The notes: generated from the letters alone by a model not told the origin. DNA of 40,840 nt from Hyphomicrobiales bacterium (GCA_021732625.1 JAKFUP010000099.1:1-40840); one strand, 5' to 3'. Positions 1 to 8,346 are shown, numbered from the stretch's first letter. Made by a program: numbers and translations.

Positions 1-475
1 GAACCGACAGCGTCGAGCGGATCAAAGCTAGGACGACTCCGTTGCGCCCGTCAAGGAATAGTACGGGTTCCTGAATCAAATACTAAATATGGTGGAATTT
101 CGGGAAAAACAGGGGCGGAGCTCCTGTCCCGCCGGTGCCAAGTATCGGTGAGTCCTGAGAGATTCGGGAAGCAAAAAATTTGTTCGCGAGGGTGATTTTT
201 GAAGCTGCGCCCGCTCTTCACAGGGCAGTTCCGCGGCGAATAAATCACTTGCGCCGAGGCGACTCGGGGAGGGCAAGGCGGACAGCCGATAGCGCTACCA
301 GAATCGGGCAAGCGGGGACCGGACAGTGCGTGGGATGTAGCGACCGACCATGAAGCGCTTATGACGGATGGTCCGTCCATGTTCTTGCGAATGCAGGGAA
401 GCCCTGTCCTAACCCGCATGGCGACAGGCGGAATCGTCCGGTAACCTCCGTATCCAACCTGCCGGACTTCCTTTC
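1..475. other. Left-edge region without a recognised gene
   Basis: No recognisable gene is seen here. On the plus strand, frame 3 is open from the window edge to a TGA near 72-74, and frame 1 is open to a TGA at 193-195. Either could be the tail of a gene lying to the left, but neither peptide resembles a family I know. The minus-strand open frame at 51-419 is not convincing. The region presumably holds the promoter of the first transporter gene, but I could not pick a reliable -35/-10 pair. Confidence 0.4.
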
Positions 476-1375
476 ATGACCACATCCTCCCAGCCCGCCG
501 CGCGGCCGCGCATCGCGCCGCTTGGCATCCTGTTCATCCTCATCACCTCGGTGGCGTGGGGTCTGAACTGGCCCGTGAACAAGTACATCGTCTCTGAATG
601 GCCGCCGCTGCCGGCGCGCGGACTGGCCGGCCTCGTTGGCGGGCTGACTCTCGCGGCGTATGCGCTGCTGCGCGGGCAAAGCCTTTATGTGCCGCCGGGG
701 CAGCGCATGCGTCTTGCGATCTCGGCGTTTCTCAACGTCACGATGTGGATGGCGGTGATGGGGCTGGCATTACTATGGCTGCCGGCCAGCGAAGCGGCGG
801 TGATTGCCTACACCATGCCGGTGTGGACCGCGCTCCTCGCTTGGCCGCTGCTCGGTGAACGGCTGGGTATCGCGCGCGTGCTGGCGCTGGTGATGGCGTT
901 CGCAGGTTTGCTCATTCTCTTCTCGGGAAGCGGCATCAACGCGAGCATCGCGAAACTGCCAGGCGTCGGGCTTGCATTCTCCGGCGCGATCGCGTTTGCG
1001 CTCGGCACGATCTTTCTCAAGCGCTTTCCGGTCGAACTACCCGCTGCGACATCTACGGCCTGGCAGCTTGCACTTGGCTGTCTGCCGGTGGCGCTGCTCG
1101 GCCTTGCGTTCGAGCGGCCATCGTTGTCGGCGCTCTCGGCAACCGGATGGGCGTGCATGGTTTACACCACGTTCGGAGGGCTCTGCGTCGCTTACATGAG
1201 CTGGTTCGCCGCACTCGAGCGGCTACCCGCGTCGGTGGCTGCGATCGGCACGATGCTGGTGCCGGTGATTGGCGTGCTGGTTTCGGCGATGGCACTCGGC
1301 GAGCCGCTCGGCGTCGTGCAGATCACGGCGCTTGCGCTCACCATTGGCGGCGTCGCGCTGGCTGCGCGATCCTGA
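476..1375 (+). CDS. EamA/DMT-family transporter (first of a tandem pair)
   Basis: This is a 299-residue inner-membrane protein with about ten hydrophobic segments in two repeated EamA halves, the usual architecture and length of 10-TMS drug/metabolite transporters. The motif WGLNWPVNKY in the first helix and the acidic LGERLG and LGEPLG loops that end the helix-4 region of each half are typical. The family exports small metabolites or amino acids; the substrate cannot be read from the sequence. The ATG at 476 has no strong Shine-Dalgarno sequence, but the hydrophobic start follows quickly, so it is the best start. The next gene begins 26 bases after the stop, in the same direction, and encodes a close paralogue, so the two are probably co-transcribed. 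Confidence 0.9.
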   Translation: MTTSSQPAARPRIAPLGILFILITSVAWGLNWPVNKYIVSEWPPLPARGLAGLVGGLTLAAYALLRGQSLYVPPGQRMRLAISAFLNVTMWMAVMGLALLWLPASEAAVIAYTMPVWTALLAWPLLGERLGIARVLALVMAFAGLLILFSGSGINASIAKLPGVGLAFSGAIAFALGTIFLKRFPVELPAATSTAWQLALGCLPVALLGLAFERPSLSALSATGWACMVYTTFGGLCVAYMSWFAALERLPASVAAIGTMLVPVIGVLVSAMALGEPLGVVQITALALTIGGVALAARS

Positions 1376-1401
1376 GCCGTGTGATAAGGACGCAGACTAG
1401 C

Positions 1402-2304
1402 ATGTCATCGCCAACCTTCTTCCGCGTAACGCCGCAGGCGATCACGCCCGCCGGACTTCTGTTCCTCGCCACCACCTCGGTTGGCTGGGGGCTGAATTTT
1501 CCGGTGATGAAATTCCTGCTGTCCGAGTGGCCGCCATTGGCGTCGCGCGGACTTGCGGGTCTGGTCGGCGCTGCGCTGCTGGCGCTGGCCGCGCTCACGC
1601 TGAAGCAGGATCTGCGCGTGCCGCGTCACCTCTGGCCGCGCCTGATCGGCATCTCGTTGCTGACGATCACGTGCTGGGTCTCTCTGATGGGCCTTGCGCT
1701 GGTCTGGCTGCCGGCAAGCCAAGCAGCAGTGATCGCGATCAGCGTACCGATCTGGGTTTCGCTGATGGCGTGGAAGGTTCTCGGCGAGCGGATTTCGCTT
1801 TTGCGTGGGTTGGCGCTGGCAGTCGCTCTGGCTGGGATCGTGATTTTGATCGGCGCCACGCGGATTGACGTTAGCGCCAGTACGCTACCGGGCGTCTTGC
1901 TGGCGCTTGCTGCGGCGATCTGCGTTGCTGCCGGAACCGTTGCGCTCAAGCGCTTTCCTTTGCCGATGCCGCCGCTGGCGCTATCGGCCTGGCAGATCGG
2001 GCTCGGGTGCCTTCCAGTGGCAGTTGCGGGTTTCGTAGTCGAGCGACCGTCATTCACGTCGCTGTCAGCGGCCGGATGGCTGTCGATGTTCTACCTGACG
2101 GTGATCCAGTTTTGCGTCGCCTATGTGTGCTGGTTTGCCGCGCTGGCGCGGCTGCCCGCATCGACCGCCTCGATTGGCACGTTGATGGTGCCGGTGATCG
2201 GCGTGGCGGCGTCGGCGTTGATGCTGAGCGAGCCGCTCGGGTTGCGCGAGATCGTGGTGCTTGTTTTCACCGTCGGCGGCGTCGCAGTCGCGATGCGATC
2301 CTAG
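1402..2304 (+). CDS. EamA/DMT-family transporter (second of a tandem pair)
   Basis: This 300-residue protein has about ten membrane segments and shares the first-helix signature (WGLNFPVMKF) and the SEWPPL..RGLAGLVG stretch with the gene before it, pointing to a local duplication. The reading frame is open further upstream (from 1147), but that part lies inside the preceding gene and is Arg-rich and not membrane-like. The ATG at 1402 is preceded by AAGGA at 1386-1390, so I place the start there. A strong hairpin follows the stop. The role is presumably efflux or uptake of a small organic solute; the substrate is unknown. Confidence 0.9.
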   Translation: MSSPTFFRVTPQAITPAGLLFLATTSVGWGLNFPVMKFLLSEWPPLASRGLAGLVGAALLALAALTLKQDLRVPRHLWPRLIGISLLTITCWVSLMGLALVWLPASQAAVIAISVPIWVSLMAWKVLGERISLLRGLALAVALAGIVILIGATRIDVSASTLPGVLLALAAAICVAAGTVALKRFPLPMPPLALSAWQIGLGCLPVAVAGFVVERPSFTSLSAAGWLSMFYLTVIQFCVAYVCWFAALARLPASTASIGTLMVPVIGVAASALMLSEPLGLREIVVLVFTVGGVAVAMRS

Positions 2305-2328
2305 CGCTAAAAATCTTGTCAAAATAAA

Positions 2329-2357
2329 ACGCACGGCGCGGGGGGAGCGCCGTGCGT
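2329..2357. terminator. Bidirectional intrinsic terminator
   Basis: A perfect 11-bp stem (ACGCACGGCGC at 2329-2339 pairing with 2347-2357) with a 7-base loop lies between the convergent DMT gene and the Gly-rich protein gene. The A-rich flank at 2318-2328 gives a good U-tract on the minus strand. The plus side has only TTCTTT. It likely ends transcription from both directions. Confidence 0.8.
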
Positions 2358-2394
2358 TCTTTACTGTTCGCAACTGGCTTGGGGGAAGCCGGAG

Positions 2395-2931
2395 TTACGG
2401 ACAGGGATAGCGATTGCCGTCGTTGTTCAGATACGTGCCTGAGCGCGGATCGTAGGACCGGTAGCGCTGACCGCAATACGCATCGTCATCGCCTGAGACC
2501 TGCGACGGTACTGCGACAACCGGTTCGTCCTCGACATAGCCGTTGTCCACGACATAGCCGGGATCGGTGTAGCCGTAATAACCTGGGCCGTAGCCGTAGC
2601 CATAACCGCCGTAATACGGCCGCGACGCCAGCGCGGCGCCCGCGAGCGCGCCAGCCGCAAAGCCGATGCCCGGTCCGATGAAGCGGCGTCCGCCACCACC
2701 AAAGCCGGGACGCCCGACGAAACCACTGGGGCGGCCTGCGATTGCTGGACGGCCTACAAATCCGCGGCCGGCATTGAAGCGCGCTGCGGCAGCACCGGCG
2801 TTAAAACCTCCGCCGCCATAAACCGCGCGCACGCCACCGCGGCCCTTGAACTGGGCATCGGCCGATGTGCTGACGAGCACAGGCGCAATAGCCAACAAGG
2901 CGGCTGCGCCGAGAATTTTTACATTGAACAT
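2395..2931 (-). CDS. Secreted Gly/Tyr-rich small protein
   Basis: The frame opens at 2946, but the ATG at 2931 is preceded by GGAG (2941-2944 on the plus strand) at 9 bases, so I choose it, giving 178 residues. The N-terminus MFNVKILGAAALLAIAPVL is a signal peptide with likely cleavage after SADA. The mature part is rich in Gly, Arg, Phe and Tyr. It has a short hydrophobic Gly/Ala segment (IGFAAGALAGAALA), a YGGYGYGYGPGYYGY stretch, and a C-terminal region with two cysteines (CGQRYRSYDPRSGTYL...YPCP), a layout common to secreted BA14K-like or Gly-rich proteins of Bradyrhizobiaceae. The function is unknown; an envelope or surface role is inferred from secretion. Confidence 0.75.
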   Translation of the reverse strand: MFNVKILGAAALLAIAPVLVSTSADAQFKGRGGVRAVYGGGGFNAGAAAARFNAGRGFVGRPAIAGRPSGFVGRPGFGGGGRRFIGPGIGFAAGALAGAALASRPYYGGYGYGYGPGYYGYTDPGYVVDNGYVEDEPVVAVPSQVSGDDDAYCGQRYRSYDPRSGTYLNNDGNRYPCP

Positions 2932-3183
2932 AGGGCTAGGCTCCAAAAAAAAAGGGGACTACGCCGAAAACGAATGAGGCGACGAGGCGTTCCGTGCCGT
3001 CCCAAGATTCTGTCCCGTAGCGCACATGGTGATGTCCTGCGGCTGTACAATGCCTGAATGGATTACGACGAAATCGTGGTGCGCAGGGCGGTGAAGTAAC
3101 CATCGTGTTACTCTGCCCAAAGCTGGACAATTTTGAATGCCGGTGTCATCACAGTTTGTCAGTGAGCGCTTGGATTCCCGCAA

Positions 3184-3594
3184 ATGAAGCAGTTTTTCCT
3201 GAAGTTTTTCACTTGGTGGAGCGGCCAGACGTTTGGCACGCAGCTCTGGACTTGGCGGTTTGGCGAACTGGTGGGGGAGGACGAGGGCGGTAATAAATAT
3301 TACCGGACCAAGGGCGGCAAGGTCGACCCGACTCTCGGATTTCAGCGGCGCTGGGTGGTGTACAACGGCTACGCTGAAGCGACGCGCATTCCGCCATCTT
3401 GGCATGGCTGGATGCATCACACGGTCGATACGCCGCCGACCGAAGAGACCTATACGCCGCGCGAGTGGCAGAAACCGCATCAGCCCAACATGACGGGCAC
3501 CGCCGGTGCGTATCGTCCGTCGGGCTCAACGCTTTCGACGGGCAAGCGCCCGAAAGCCACCGGCGATTATCAGCCGTGGACTCCGGCTGAATAA
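3184..3594 (+). CDS. NADH:ubiquinone oxidoreductase subunit NDUFA12
   Basis: This 136-residue protein matches the NDUFA12 (B17.2) family throughout: the Trp-rich start (FFTWWSGQTFGTQLWTW), GEDEGGNKYY, RRWVVYNG, and the segment IPPSWHGWMHHTVDTPP that defines the family. In alphaproteobacteria, as in mitochondria, it is an accessory subunit of respiratory complex I on the NADH-side arm. It lacks a signal peptide or membrane helix, which fits a cytoplasmic-face subunit. No clear Shine-Dalgarno sequence precedes the ATG. A hairpin terminator follows 31 bases after the stop. I recall this gene commonly lying next to the DUF2155 gene in related genomes; here two minus-strand genes separate them. 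Confidence 0.93.
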   Translation: MKQFFLKFFTWWSGQTFGTQLWTWRFGELVGEDEGGNKYYRTKGGKVDPTLGFQRRWVVYNGYAEATRIPPSWHGWMHHTVDTPPTEETYTPREWQKPHQPNMTGTAGAYRPSGSTLSTGKRPKATGDYQPWTPAE

Positions 3595-3625
3595 TTCCCG
3601 TCGAGTCGACGGCTCCCTGAACGTA

Positions 3626-3647
3626 CCCGACCGACATTGCGGTCGGG
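3626..3647 (+). terminator. Intrinsic terminator after NDUFA12 gene
   Basis: The stem CCCGACCG (3626-3633) pairs with CGGTCGGG (3640-3647) around a 6-base loop and is followed by TTTGCT. It lies between the convergent NDUFA12 and hydrolase genes and fits a rho-independent terminator for the plus-strand gene; the U-tract is short. Confidence 0.7.
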
Positions 3648-3662
3648 TTTGCTACCGGTCGA

Positions 3663-4607
3663 TCACCCGAGGGCCTTCAGCCAGTCGCCCATCTCCTTGA
3701 GCGCGCCGTTCGCCTTGGTGAGCAGCTTGCCCATGGTGATGAAGCCATGGAATTGGCCGGGGTAGGTTTTGTAAGCGAGGGCCACGCCAGCATCCTTCAG
3801 GCGCTGGGCGTATTCGTCGCCTTCATCGCGCAACGGATCGGCGCCGGCCGTGAGCACATAAGCCGGCGGCAGTCCTTTCAGATCGGTGACGCGCGCAGGC
3901 GACGCCCTCCAGTCATCGCCGTCGGCCAGCGAATTGAAATAGTGATCGCGGAACCAGCGGATGACGCTGTGGGTAAGGAGACAGCTTGTCTCTGGCTCGC
4001 TGTGGGAGGGATGCGTCATGGCGAAATCAGTGCTGGGGTAAATCAGAAGCTGTCCCTGAATTTTCGGGCCGTGCTGCCGCGCGTCGATCGAGACGACGGC
4101 GGCGAGATTGCCGCCAGCACTGTCGCCGCCAACGCTGATCTTCGACGGATCGATATCCAAACTTTTAGCGTTACTGGAAATCCATTTTGTCGCGGCGAGG
4201 GCGTCATCGACCGCGGCGGGAAATTTGTGCTCGGGCGCGAGGCGATAGTCGACCGAGATCACGATGGTCTCGCCATCGCGCGCCAGCGTGCGGCATACCA
4301 CGTCATGCGAGTCGAGGTCGCCGATCACCCAGCCGCCGCCGTGAAAGAATACGTGGGCTGGTGCGAGGCCGTTGGTCTTGCGCAATATCTTCGGCGTGTA
4401 GATGCGTACCGGAATCGGTCCGCCGGGGCCGGGGATGGTGGTGTTTTGAACTGACGCCATCTCGGGCGGTTCAGGGTGCGTGACAAGCCGTCCGGCCAGA
4501 TAGAAGGCGCGAGCTTCGGGTGGCGTGAGCGTCTCGTAGGCTGGCCGGCCGGCTTCGCGGAAAGCGTTGAGGACGAAAGCGGCGTCGGGGTCGAGAACGA
4601 CGGGCAT
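3663..4607 (-). CDS. Alpha/beta hydrolase of the hormone-sensitive lipase type
   Basis: This 314-residue enzyme has the complete HSL-family signature: the oxyanion motif HGGGW at residues 89-93, the nucleophile elbow GDSAGG with Ser163, Asp257 in GADPLRDEG and His287 in GQFHGF. It is predicted to be a cytoplasmic carboxylesterase acting on small acyl esters. There is no signal peptide. It lies 45 bases downstream of the short-chain dehydrogenase gene in the same direction, so the two probably form an operon that converts an ester substrate and its alcohol/ketone product; this pairing is inference. AAGGA around 4618-4622 (read on the minus strand) could be the ribosome site. Confidence 0.9.
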   Translation of the reverse strand: MPVVLDPDAAFVLNAFREAGRPAYETLTPPEARAFYLAGRLVTHPEPPEMASVQNTTIPGPGGPIPVRIYTPKILRKTNGLAPAHVFFHGGGWVIGDLDSHDVVCRTLARDGETIVISVDYRLAPEHKFPAAVDDALAATKWISSNAKSLDIDPSKISVGGDSAGGNLAAVVSIDARQHGPKIQGQLLIYPSTDFAMTHPSHSEPETSCLLTHSVIRWFRDHYFNSLADGDDWRASPARVTDLKGLPPAYVLTAGADPLRDEGDEYAQRLKDAGVALAYKTYPGQFHGFITMGKLLTKANGALKEMGDWLKALG

Positions 4608-4652
4608 GGAGGGGTTGATCCTTGCTTTTCATGTAAAGGTTTAAGATGAAGA

Positions 4653-5438
4653 TCAGCTCGTAAGCCGCCCTCCGTCAACGGTGTACGAAGCGCCGCAGAC
4701 ATAGCGCGCCTCGTCGGAGGCAAGGAAAGCGACGACGGACGCGACCTCGGAGGTCAGGCCGAGGCGTCTGGCGGGAATGCGTTCGATAGCTTTGGTCGCG
4801 GTCGCCTGTTGCTTGCCCGGATTGCGGCCCTCGAAGATCGACGACAGCATGCGACTGTCGATCAGACCGGGGCAGACGCAATTGATGCGCACATTGGTGC
4901 CGGTGACCTCGATGGCGGCACTCTTGGTCAACCCGATCACCGCATGCTTGCTCGCACTGTAGACCGCGACGCCCGGCGAGCCCATCAGTCCGGCCACTGA
5001 CGCCGTGTTGATGATGCTGCCAGTGTTATTCTTCAGCATCACAGGCAGCACGTACTTCATACCGAGGAAGACGCCGACCACGTTGACGTCGAGCACCCGC
5101 CTAAAGCTTTCGATCGGGTAGTGTGTGATCGGTGCGATCTCGCCCTCGATGCCCGCATTGTTGAAAAAGATGTCGATGGTGCCGGCGGCTTCAACCGCCT
5201 TGCGCACATAACCCTCCACATCGTCTTCGTTCGTTACATCGGCGACGAGGCTGATGGCTTCCGCGTTTGCGGGCAGGGTAGCGACAGCCTTCGCGAGCGC
5301 GTCTTGATTACGATCAATAGCAACGATGCGCGCACCGCGCAGCGCCATGAGCTGAATCGTTGCAGTGCCGATTTCGCCGGCGGCGCCGGTGACGACGGCG
5401 ACCTTGCCGTCGAGGCGGATTCCGTCCCTGACGTCCAT
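4653..5438 (-). CDS. Short-chain dehydrogenase/reductase (SDR)
   Basis: This 261-residue classical SDR has the cofactor motif TGAAGEIG at 17-24 (a Glu where Gly-Ile-Gly usually reads GxGIG), NNAG at 93-96, the active-site Ser147, and Tyr160-x3-Lys164 in YSASK. The PGLIDSRM stretch and the C-terminal YVCGASYTVDGG are typical of FabG-like members. Asp42 after the second strand (VAIDRN) favours NAD over NADP. It likely oxidises or reduces a hydroxy/keto substrate in the cytosol. It is the first gene of a two-gene unit with the hydrolase downstream. The exact substrate cannot be told. Confidence 0.92.
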   Translation of the reverse strand: MDVRDGIRLDGKVAVVTGAAGEIGTATIQLMALRGARIVAIDRNQDALAKAVATLPANAEAISLVADVTNEDDVEGYVRKAVEAAGTIDIFFNNAGIEGEIAPITHYPIESFRRVLDVNVVGVFLGMKYVLPVMLKNNTGSIINTASVAGLMGSPGVAVYSASKHAVIGLTKSAAIEVTGTNVRINCVCPGLIDSRMLSSIFEGRNPGKQQATATKAIERIPARRLGLTSEVASVVAFLASDEARYVCGASYTVDGGRLTS

Positions 5439-5744
5439 GGTGTCCTTCCCAAATAGACCGGCGTTCTCGTTTTGGCGTTTAGTTCAAGTCTTGTTAGTTT
5501 AAGTCTCGTTAGTTCAAGTCTTGGCCGGTTCCATTCCGACTATCCCATTCCCGAAAACACGTGGCCAGTGCGACATGTCGCAGCCATGGGCATGGCTCGT
5601 GTGCAGCGAGCAGCTTTGCCGGGATTGGCGAGATGTGTCAGACGCCTGCCGCCCTTTCCTAGCCGCATTCGCCATGTTAACCGAATGCGTCGCCAGCGGC
5701 GTAAACTGGCGTGGTTGTTTGATTCGCCGATTGAACCCGCACAG
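5439..5744. other. Intergenic region between divergent SDR and DUF2155 genes
   Basis: This stretch holds the divergent promoters of the SDR gene (minus) and the DUF2155 gene (plus). Its frame is open on the plus strand from 5472, but the encoded segment is Arg/Ser-rich and precedes an obvious signal peptide, so I treat it as non-coding leader. It contains a three-copy 15-bp tandem repeat, listed separately. Confidence 0.5.
5479..5523. repeat. Three tandem copies of a 15-bp repeat
   Basis: Three adjacent 15-bp units lie at 5479-5493, 5494-5508 and 5509-5523. The first and third are identical (TTAGTTCAAGTCTTG); the middle one differs at two positions. The repeat is non-coding, between divergent genes. 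The middle copy carries TTAAGTCTCG, which also occurs at 30650-30659. Confidence 0.9.
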
Positions 5745-6662
5745 ATGCAACGAACCGCATTGATTGCCGTCGCCGCAGCAGCACTCGCTGCCGTCTCGTT
5801 TGCGCCTCCGGCGTCGGCGCAGCTCGGCAATATTTTCGAGCCGTTGTTCCGGCCGCCAGCCGATATTCCGCGGGGCGGGGCTCCGATCGATGACGAGGAT
5901 GCGGTTCCGGATCTTCCTCGCGGGCGTGTGCTGCCCAGCCGCCCACAGCAGCAGCCCGGTTTGACCGCGCCACGGCCCGGAGCCGTGCAGAATCAACCGC
6001 TCGCCCCGCCGCCGGGCTCGACCGCAGCACCGTCTGGACAACCTCCGCAGCCGGGCGTTGCGATCGCACCGCCGTCTCCTGCTCCAAACGCCGCTGCGCC
6101 GAATCCGTTGCCCGGTCTGCCGCCGGGACAGCGTCAGCCACGCGCCGCGCCGCCGACGCCCGCAACATTGCAGCCCGGCGACGAGGTCGTCACCGAGCCG
6201 CCCGCGCAAAAGGTCGTCAACAAGCAGGCGGTGTTCTCGGGGCTGGACAAGATCACCGGTCGCATCATCAGTTTCGATGCCGAGATGGGCGAGACCGTTC
6301 AGTTCGGCGCGCTGCGCGTGAAGCCGCGCGCCTGCTACACGCGCCCGGCGACAGAAGCCGCCAACACCGATGCCTTCGTCGAGGTTGAGGAGATCACCTT
6401 GCAAGGCGAAGTGAAGCGTATTTTCTCTGGCTGGATGTTCGCGGCCAGTCCCGGCCTGCATGGTGTCGAGCACTCGATCTACGATATCTGGCTGACGGAT
6501 TGCAAAGGCGCGCAGCAGACGATCGTGAATGCCGCGCCGGAGTTGCCGAAGCCGCCACCGCCGCCGCAGGCCCAGAAGCGGCAGCAGCCGCGTCCGCCGC
6601 CGCGGCCGGCTCCGCAGGCGCAACAGCCGCAAATCGGTAATCCGTTTCCAACTTTCCGGTAA
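5745..6662 (+). CDS. DUF2155 domain-containing secreted protein
   Basis: This is a 305-residue protein starting with a clear signal peptide (residues 1-26, ending PPASAQ), which decides the start at 5745 over the longer open frame from 5472. A Pro-rich, low-complexity linker spans about 60-150. The DUF2155 domain covers about 160-255, with the family landmarks FSGLDKITGRI, GETVQFGALRV, RACYTRP, NTDAFVEV and SGWMFAASPGLH, and two cysteines (197 and 253) that could form a disulfide in the periplasm. The tail is again Pro/Gln-rich. DUF2155 is found in alphaproteobacteria and has no function known to me. A tie to the envelope is inferred from export and the proline linkers. Confidence 0.88.
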   Translation: MQRTALIAVAAAALAAVSFAPPASAQLGNIFEPLFRPPADIPRGGAPIDDEDAVPDLPRGRVLPSRPQQQPGLTAPRPGAVQNQPLAPPPGSTAAPSGQPPQPGVAIAPPSPAPNAAAPNPLPGLPPGQRQPRAAPPTPATLQPGDEVVTEPPAQKVVNKQAVFSGLDKITGRIISFDAEMGETVQFGALRVKPRACYTRPATEAANTDAFVEVEEITLQGEVKRIFSGWMFAASPGLHGVEHSIYDIWLTDCKGAQQTIVNAAPELPKPPPPPQAQKRQQPRPPPRPAPQAQQPQIGNPFPTFR

Positions 6663-6685
6663 TTTTGCCGTTAATGCTGCCGTAG

Positions 6686-6714
6686 ACCGCTCATGCGATA
6701 AGCGGTGCTGCCGC
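6686..6714 (+). terminator. Possible terminator after DUF2155 gene
   Basis: Overlapping small hairpins follow the stop: ACCGCT (6686-6691) with AGCGGT (6701-6706), and alternatively GCGG (6702-6705) with CCGC (6711-6714), the latter followed by GTTTTG. The stems are short, so this is tentative. Confidence 0.35.
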
Positions 6715-6846
6715 GTTTTGTCAGCAGTCTCTGACATGTTTTCAAACACATTGTGACCACGCGGCCCGTGGCAGGACATTGACCAAGGCGCGGAATGCTG
6801 TGACGTGATGCGCGCTCAAAAATAAGACCGCCGGGGGAAATCTATC

Positions 6847-7665
6847 ATGGCCGTGACTGCATCCGAGAAACGCGCGCAATTCCGCAAGCTTCATGAGGGC
6901 GGCTGTTTCGTTATTCCCAATCCGTGGGACGCGGGAAGTGCCAAGATGCTGCAGCATCTCGGCTTCAAGGCGCTGGCCTCGACCAGCGCGGGTTTCGCCT
7001 GGTCGATCGGCAAACCTGACAACGGCGTGACGGCGGATGACGTGGTTGCTCACGTCAAGGCGCTATGCGACGCCAGCGATTTACCAGTGAACGCAGACTT
7101 CGAGGCAGGGTTTTCAGCGATGAGCGATGGTGTGGCAAAAAACTGCGCCGCTGCGGTACGTGCCGGTGTCGCGGGTCTGTCGATCGAGGATTCGACTGGT
7201 AACAAGGATGCGCCGCTCTATCCACGCGAGGTGGCCATCGAACGCATGAAAGCCGCACGCAAGGGCATCGATTCCGAAGACAACAGCACGATGCTGGTCG
7301 GCCGCTCCGAGGGCTTTATCGTTGGACGTCCGGATCTGAAGGAAACAATTGAGCGGCTTGTGGCCTACGCGGAGGCGGGAGCTGATTGCCTCTATGCGCC
7401 CGGCATTCGCACCAAGGAAGATATTGCCGCTGTGGTGAAGGCGGTCGCGCCAAAACCGGTCAACATGCTGCTCGGTGCGCCAGGTTACTCGGTGGCCGAG
7501 ATGGCTGAACTTGGCGTGCGCAGGATCAGCGTCGGCGGCTCATTGGCGCGCGTTGCTTATGGTGCGTTTCTGGCCGCGGCGAAGGAGATGGCCGAACAAG
7601 GCACGTTCGGCGGACTTGGCAACGGAGCTTCCGGCGGCGAACTCAACAAAATCATGCGTGGCTAA
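6847..7665 (+). CDS. Isocitrate lyase/PEP mutase superfamily enzyme
   Basis: This 272-residue TIM-barrel enzyme belongs to the ICL/PEPM superfamily: IPNPWDAGSA near residue 23, ALASTSAGFAWSIG near 42, the metal-site strand VNADFEAGF with Asp84 and Glu86, and GLSIEDS with Glu114/Asp115. The classical KKCGH loop of isocitrate lyase is absent, so it is not a true isocitrate lyase; relatives include oxaloacetate decarboxylase, methylisocitrate lyase-like and carboxyphosphonoenolpyruvate mutase-like proteins. It probably cleaves or forms a C-C or P-C bond in a small Mg-bound 2-oxoacid. A Shine-Dalgarno GGGGG/GGGGAA lies about 8-12 bases before the ATG. Its TAA directly abuts the stop codon of convergent aat. 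Confidence 0.85.
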   Translation: MAVTASEKRAQFRKLHEGGCFVIPNPWDAGSAKMLQHLGFKALASTSAGFAWSIGKPDNGVTADDVVAHVKALCDASDLPVNADFEAGFSAMSDGVAKNCAAAVRAGVAGLSIEDSTGNKDAPLYPREVAIERMKAARKGIDSEDNSTMLVGRSEGFIVGRPDLKETIERLVAYAEAGADCLYAPGIRTKEDIAAVVKAVAPKPVNMLLGAPGYSVAEMAELGVRRISVGGSLARVAYGAFLAAAKEMAEQGTFGGLGNGASGGELNKIMRG

Positions 7666-8346
7666 TCACTCTGTCTCGCGTCGCAACACCGCCAGCGCCT
7701 CCGGGCCGCTGACCGGGCGATCAACGGGCAGGGCAGCAAAGTTGCCGTGGCCTTGAATGGCTGCGTCCAGCAGGCGGCGATAACGTGGCCTCGGCACTTC
7801 AACCGCGCCGAACGTCAACAGATGGTCGGTGACGTATTGGGTGTCGAGCAGGACATAACCACCGGCAACCAGCCGTGCGACCAGATGCACCAGTGCCACC
7901 TTTGAGGCGTCGCGTGCGCGATGAAACATGCTTTCGCCGAAGAACGCACGGCCCAGACTGACACCGTAAAGCCCGCCCGCGAGATCGCCGTTGTCCCAGA
8001 CCTCGACACTGTGGGCATGGCCCATCCGGTGCAGCGCGCCATAAAGCTCGCGGATTCTGCGGTTGATCCAGGTGTCCTCGCGATCCGGCGCAGGAGCCGC
8101 GCATTCGGAGATAACTCGATTGAAGGCTGTATCGACGGTGACCGCAAAGCGGTTGCCCTGCACGGTTCGCGCCAGCCGTGACGCGAGACGAAAGCCGTCG
8201 AGCGGAATGACGCCGCGAAACTCGGGCTCGACCCAGAACAGCGATGGATCTTCGGCGCTCTCCGACATCGGGAATATGCCGCACGCATAGGCGCGCAGCA
8301 GAACCTCTGGCGTGATCTCGCTGGATGCCTGGTCGCGCGAACTCAT
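7666..8346 (-). CDS. aat: Leucyl/phenylalanyl-tRNA-protein transferase
   Basis: This 226-residue protein is full length for Aat. Landmarks are the N-terminal [12 protein letters not shown], the [14 protein letters not shown] stretch, the central [29 protein letters not shown] core and [11 protein letters not shown]. The enzyme adds Leu or Phe from its tRNA to proteins with N-terminal Lys or Arg, marking them for ClpS/ClpAP degradation in the cytosol. The stop lies at 7666, immediately beside the stop of the convergent upstream-numbered gene, leaving no room for a terminator between them. In related genomes, as I recall, aat follows accC; here the signalling genes and a DUF486 gene lie between. 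Confidence 0.96.
   Translation of the reverse strand: MSSRDQASSEITPEVLLRAYACGIFPMSESAEDPSLFWVEPEFRGVIPLDGFRLASRLARTVQGNRFAVTVDTAFNRVISECAAPAPDREDTWINRRIRELYGALHRMGHAHSVEVWDNGDLAGGLYGVSLGRAFFGESMFHRARDASKVALVHLVARLVAGGYVLLDTQYVTDHLLTFGAVEVPRPRYRRLLDAAIQGHGNFAALPVDRPVSGPEALAVLRRETE

Noticed and set aside
1147-1401. Upstream extension of the second DMT transporter
   Set aside because: Overlaps the first transporter gene in another frame, is Arg/Ala-rich and not membrane-like; an AAGGA-preceded ATG lies at 1402.
5514-6779. Minus-strand frame of 421 residues
   Set aside because: Arg/Leu-rich translation opposite the Pro-rich DUF2155 gene; typical artefact of GC-rich antisense.
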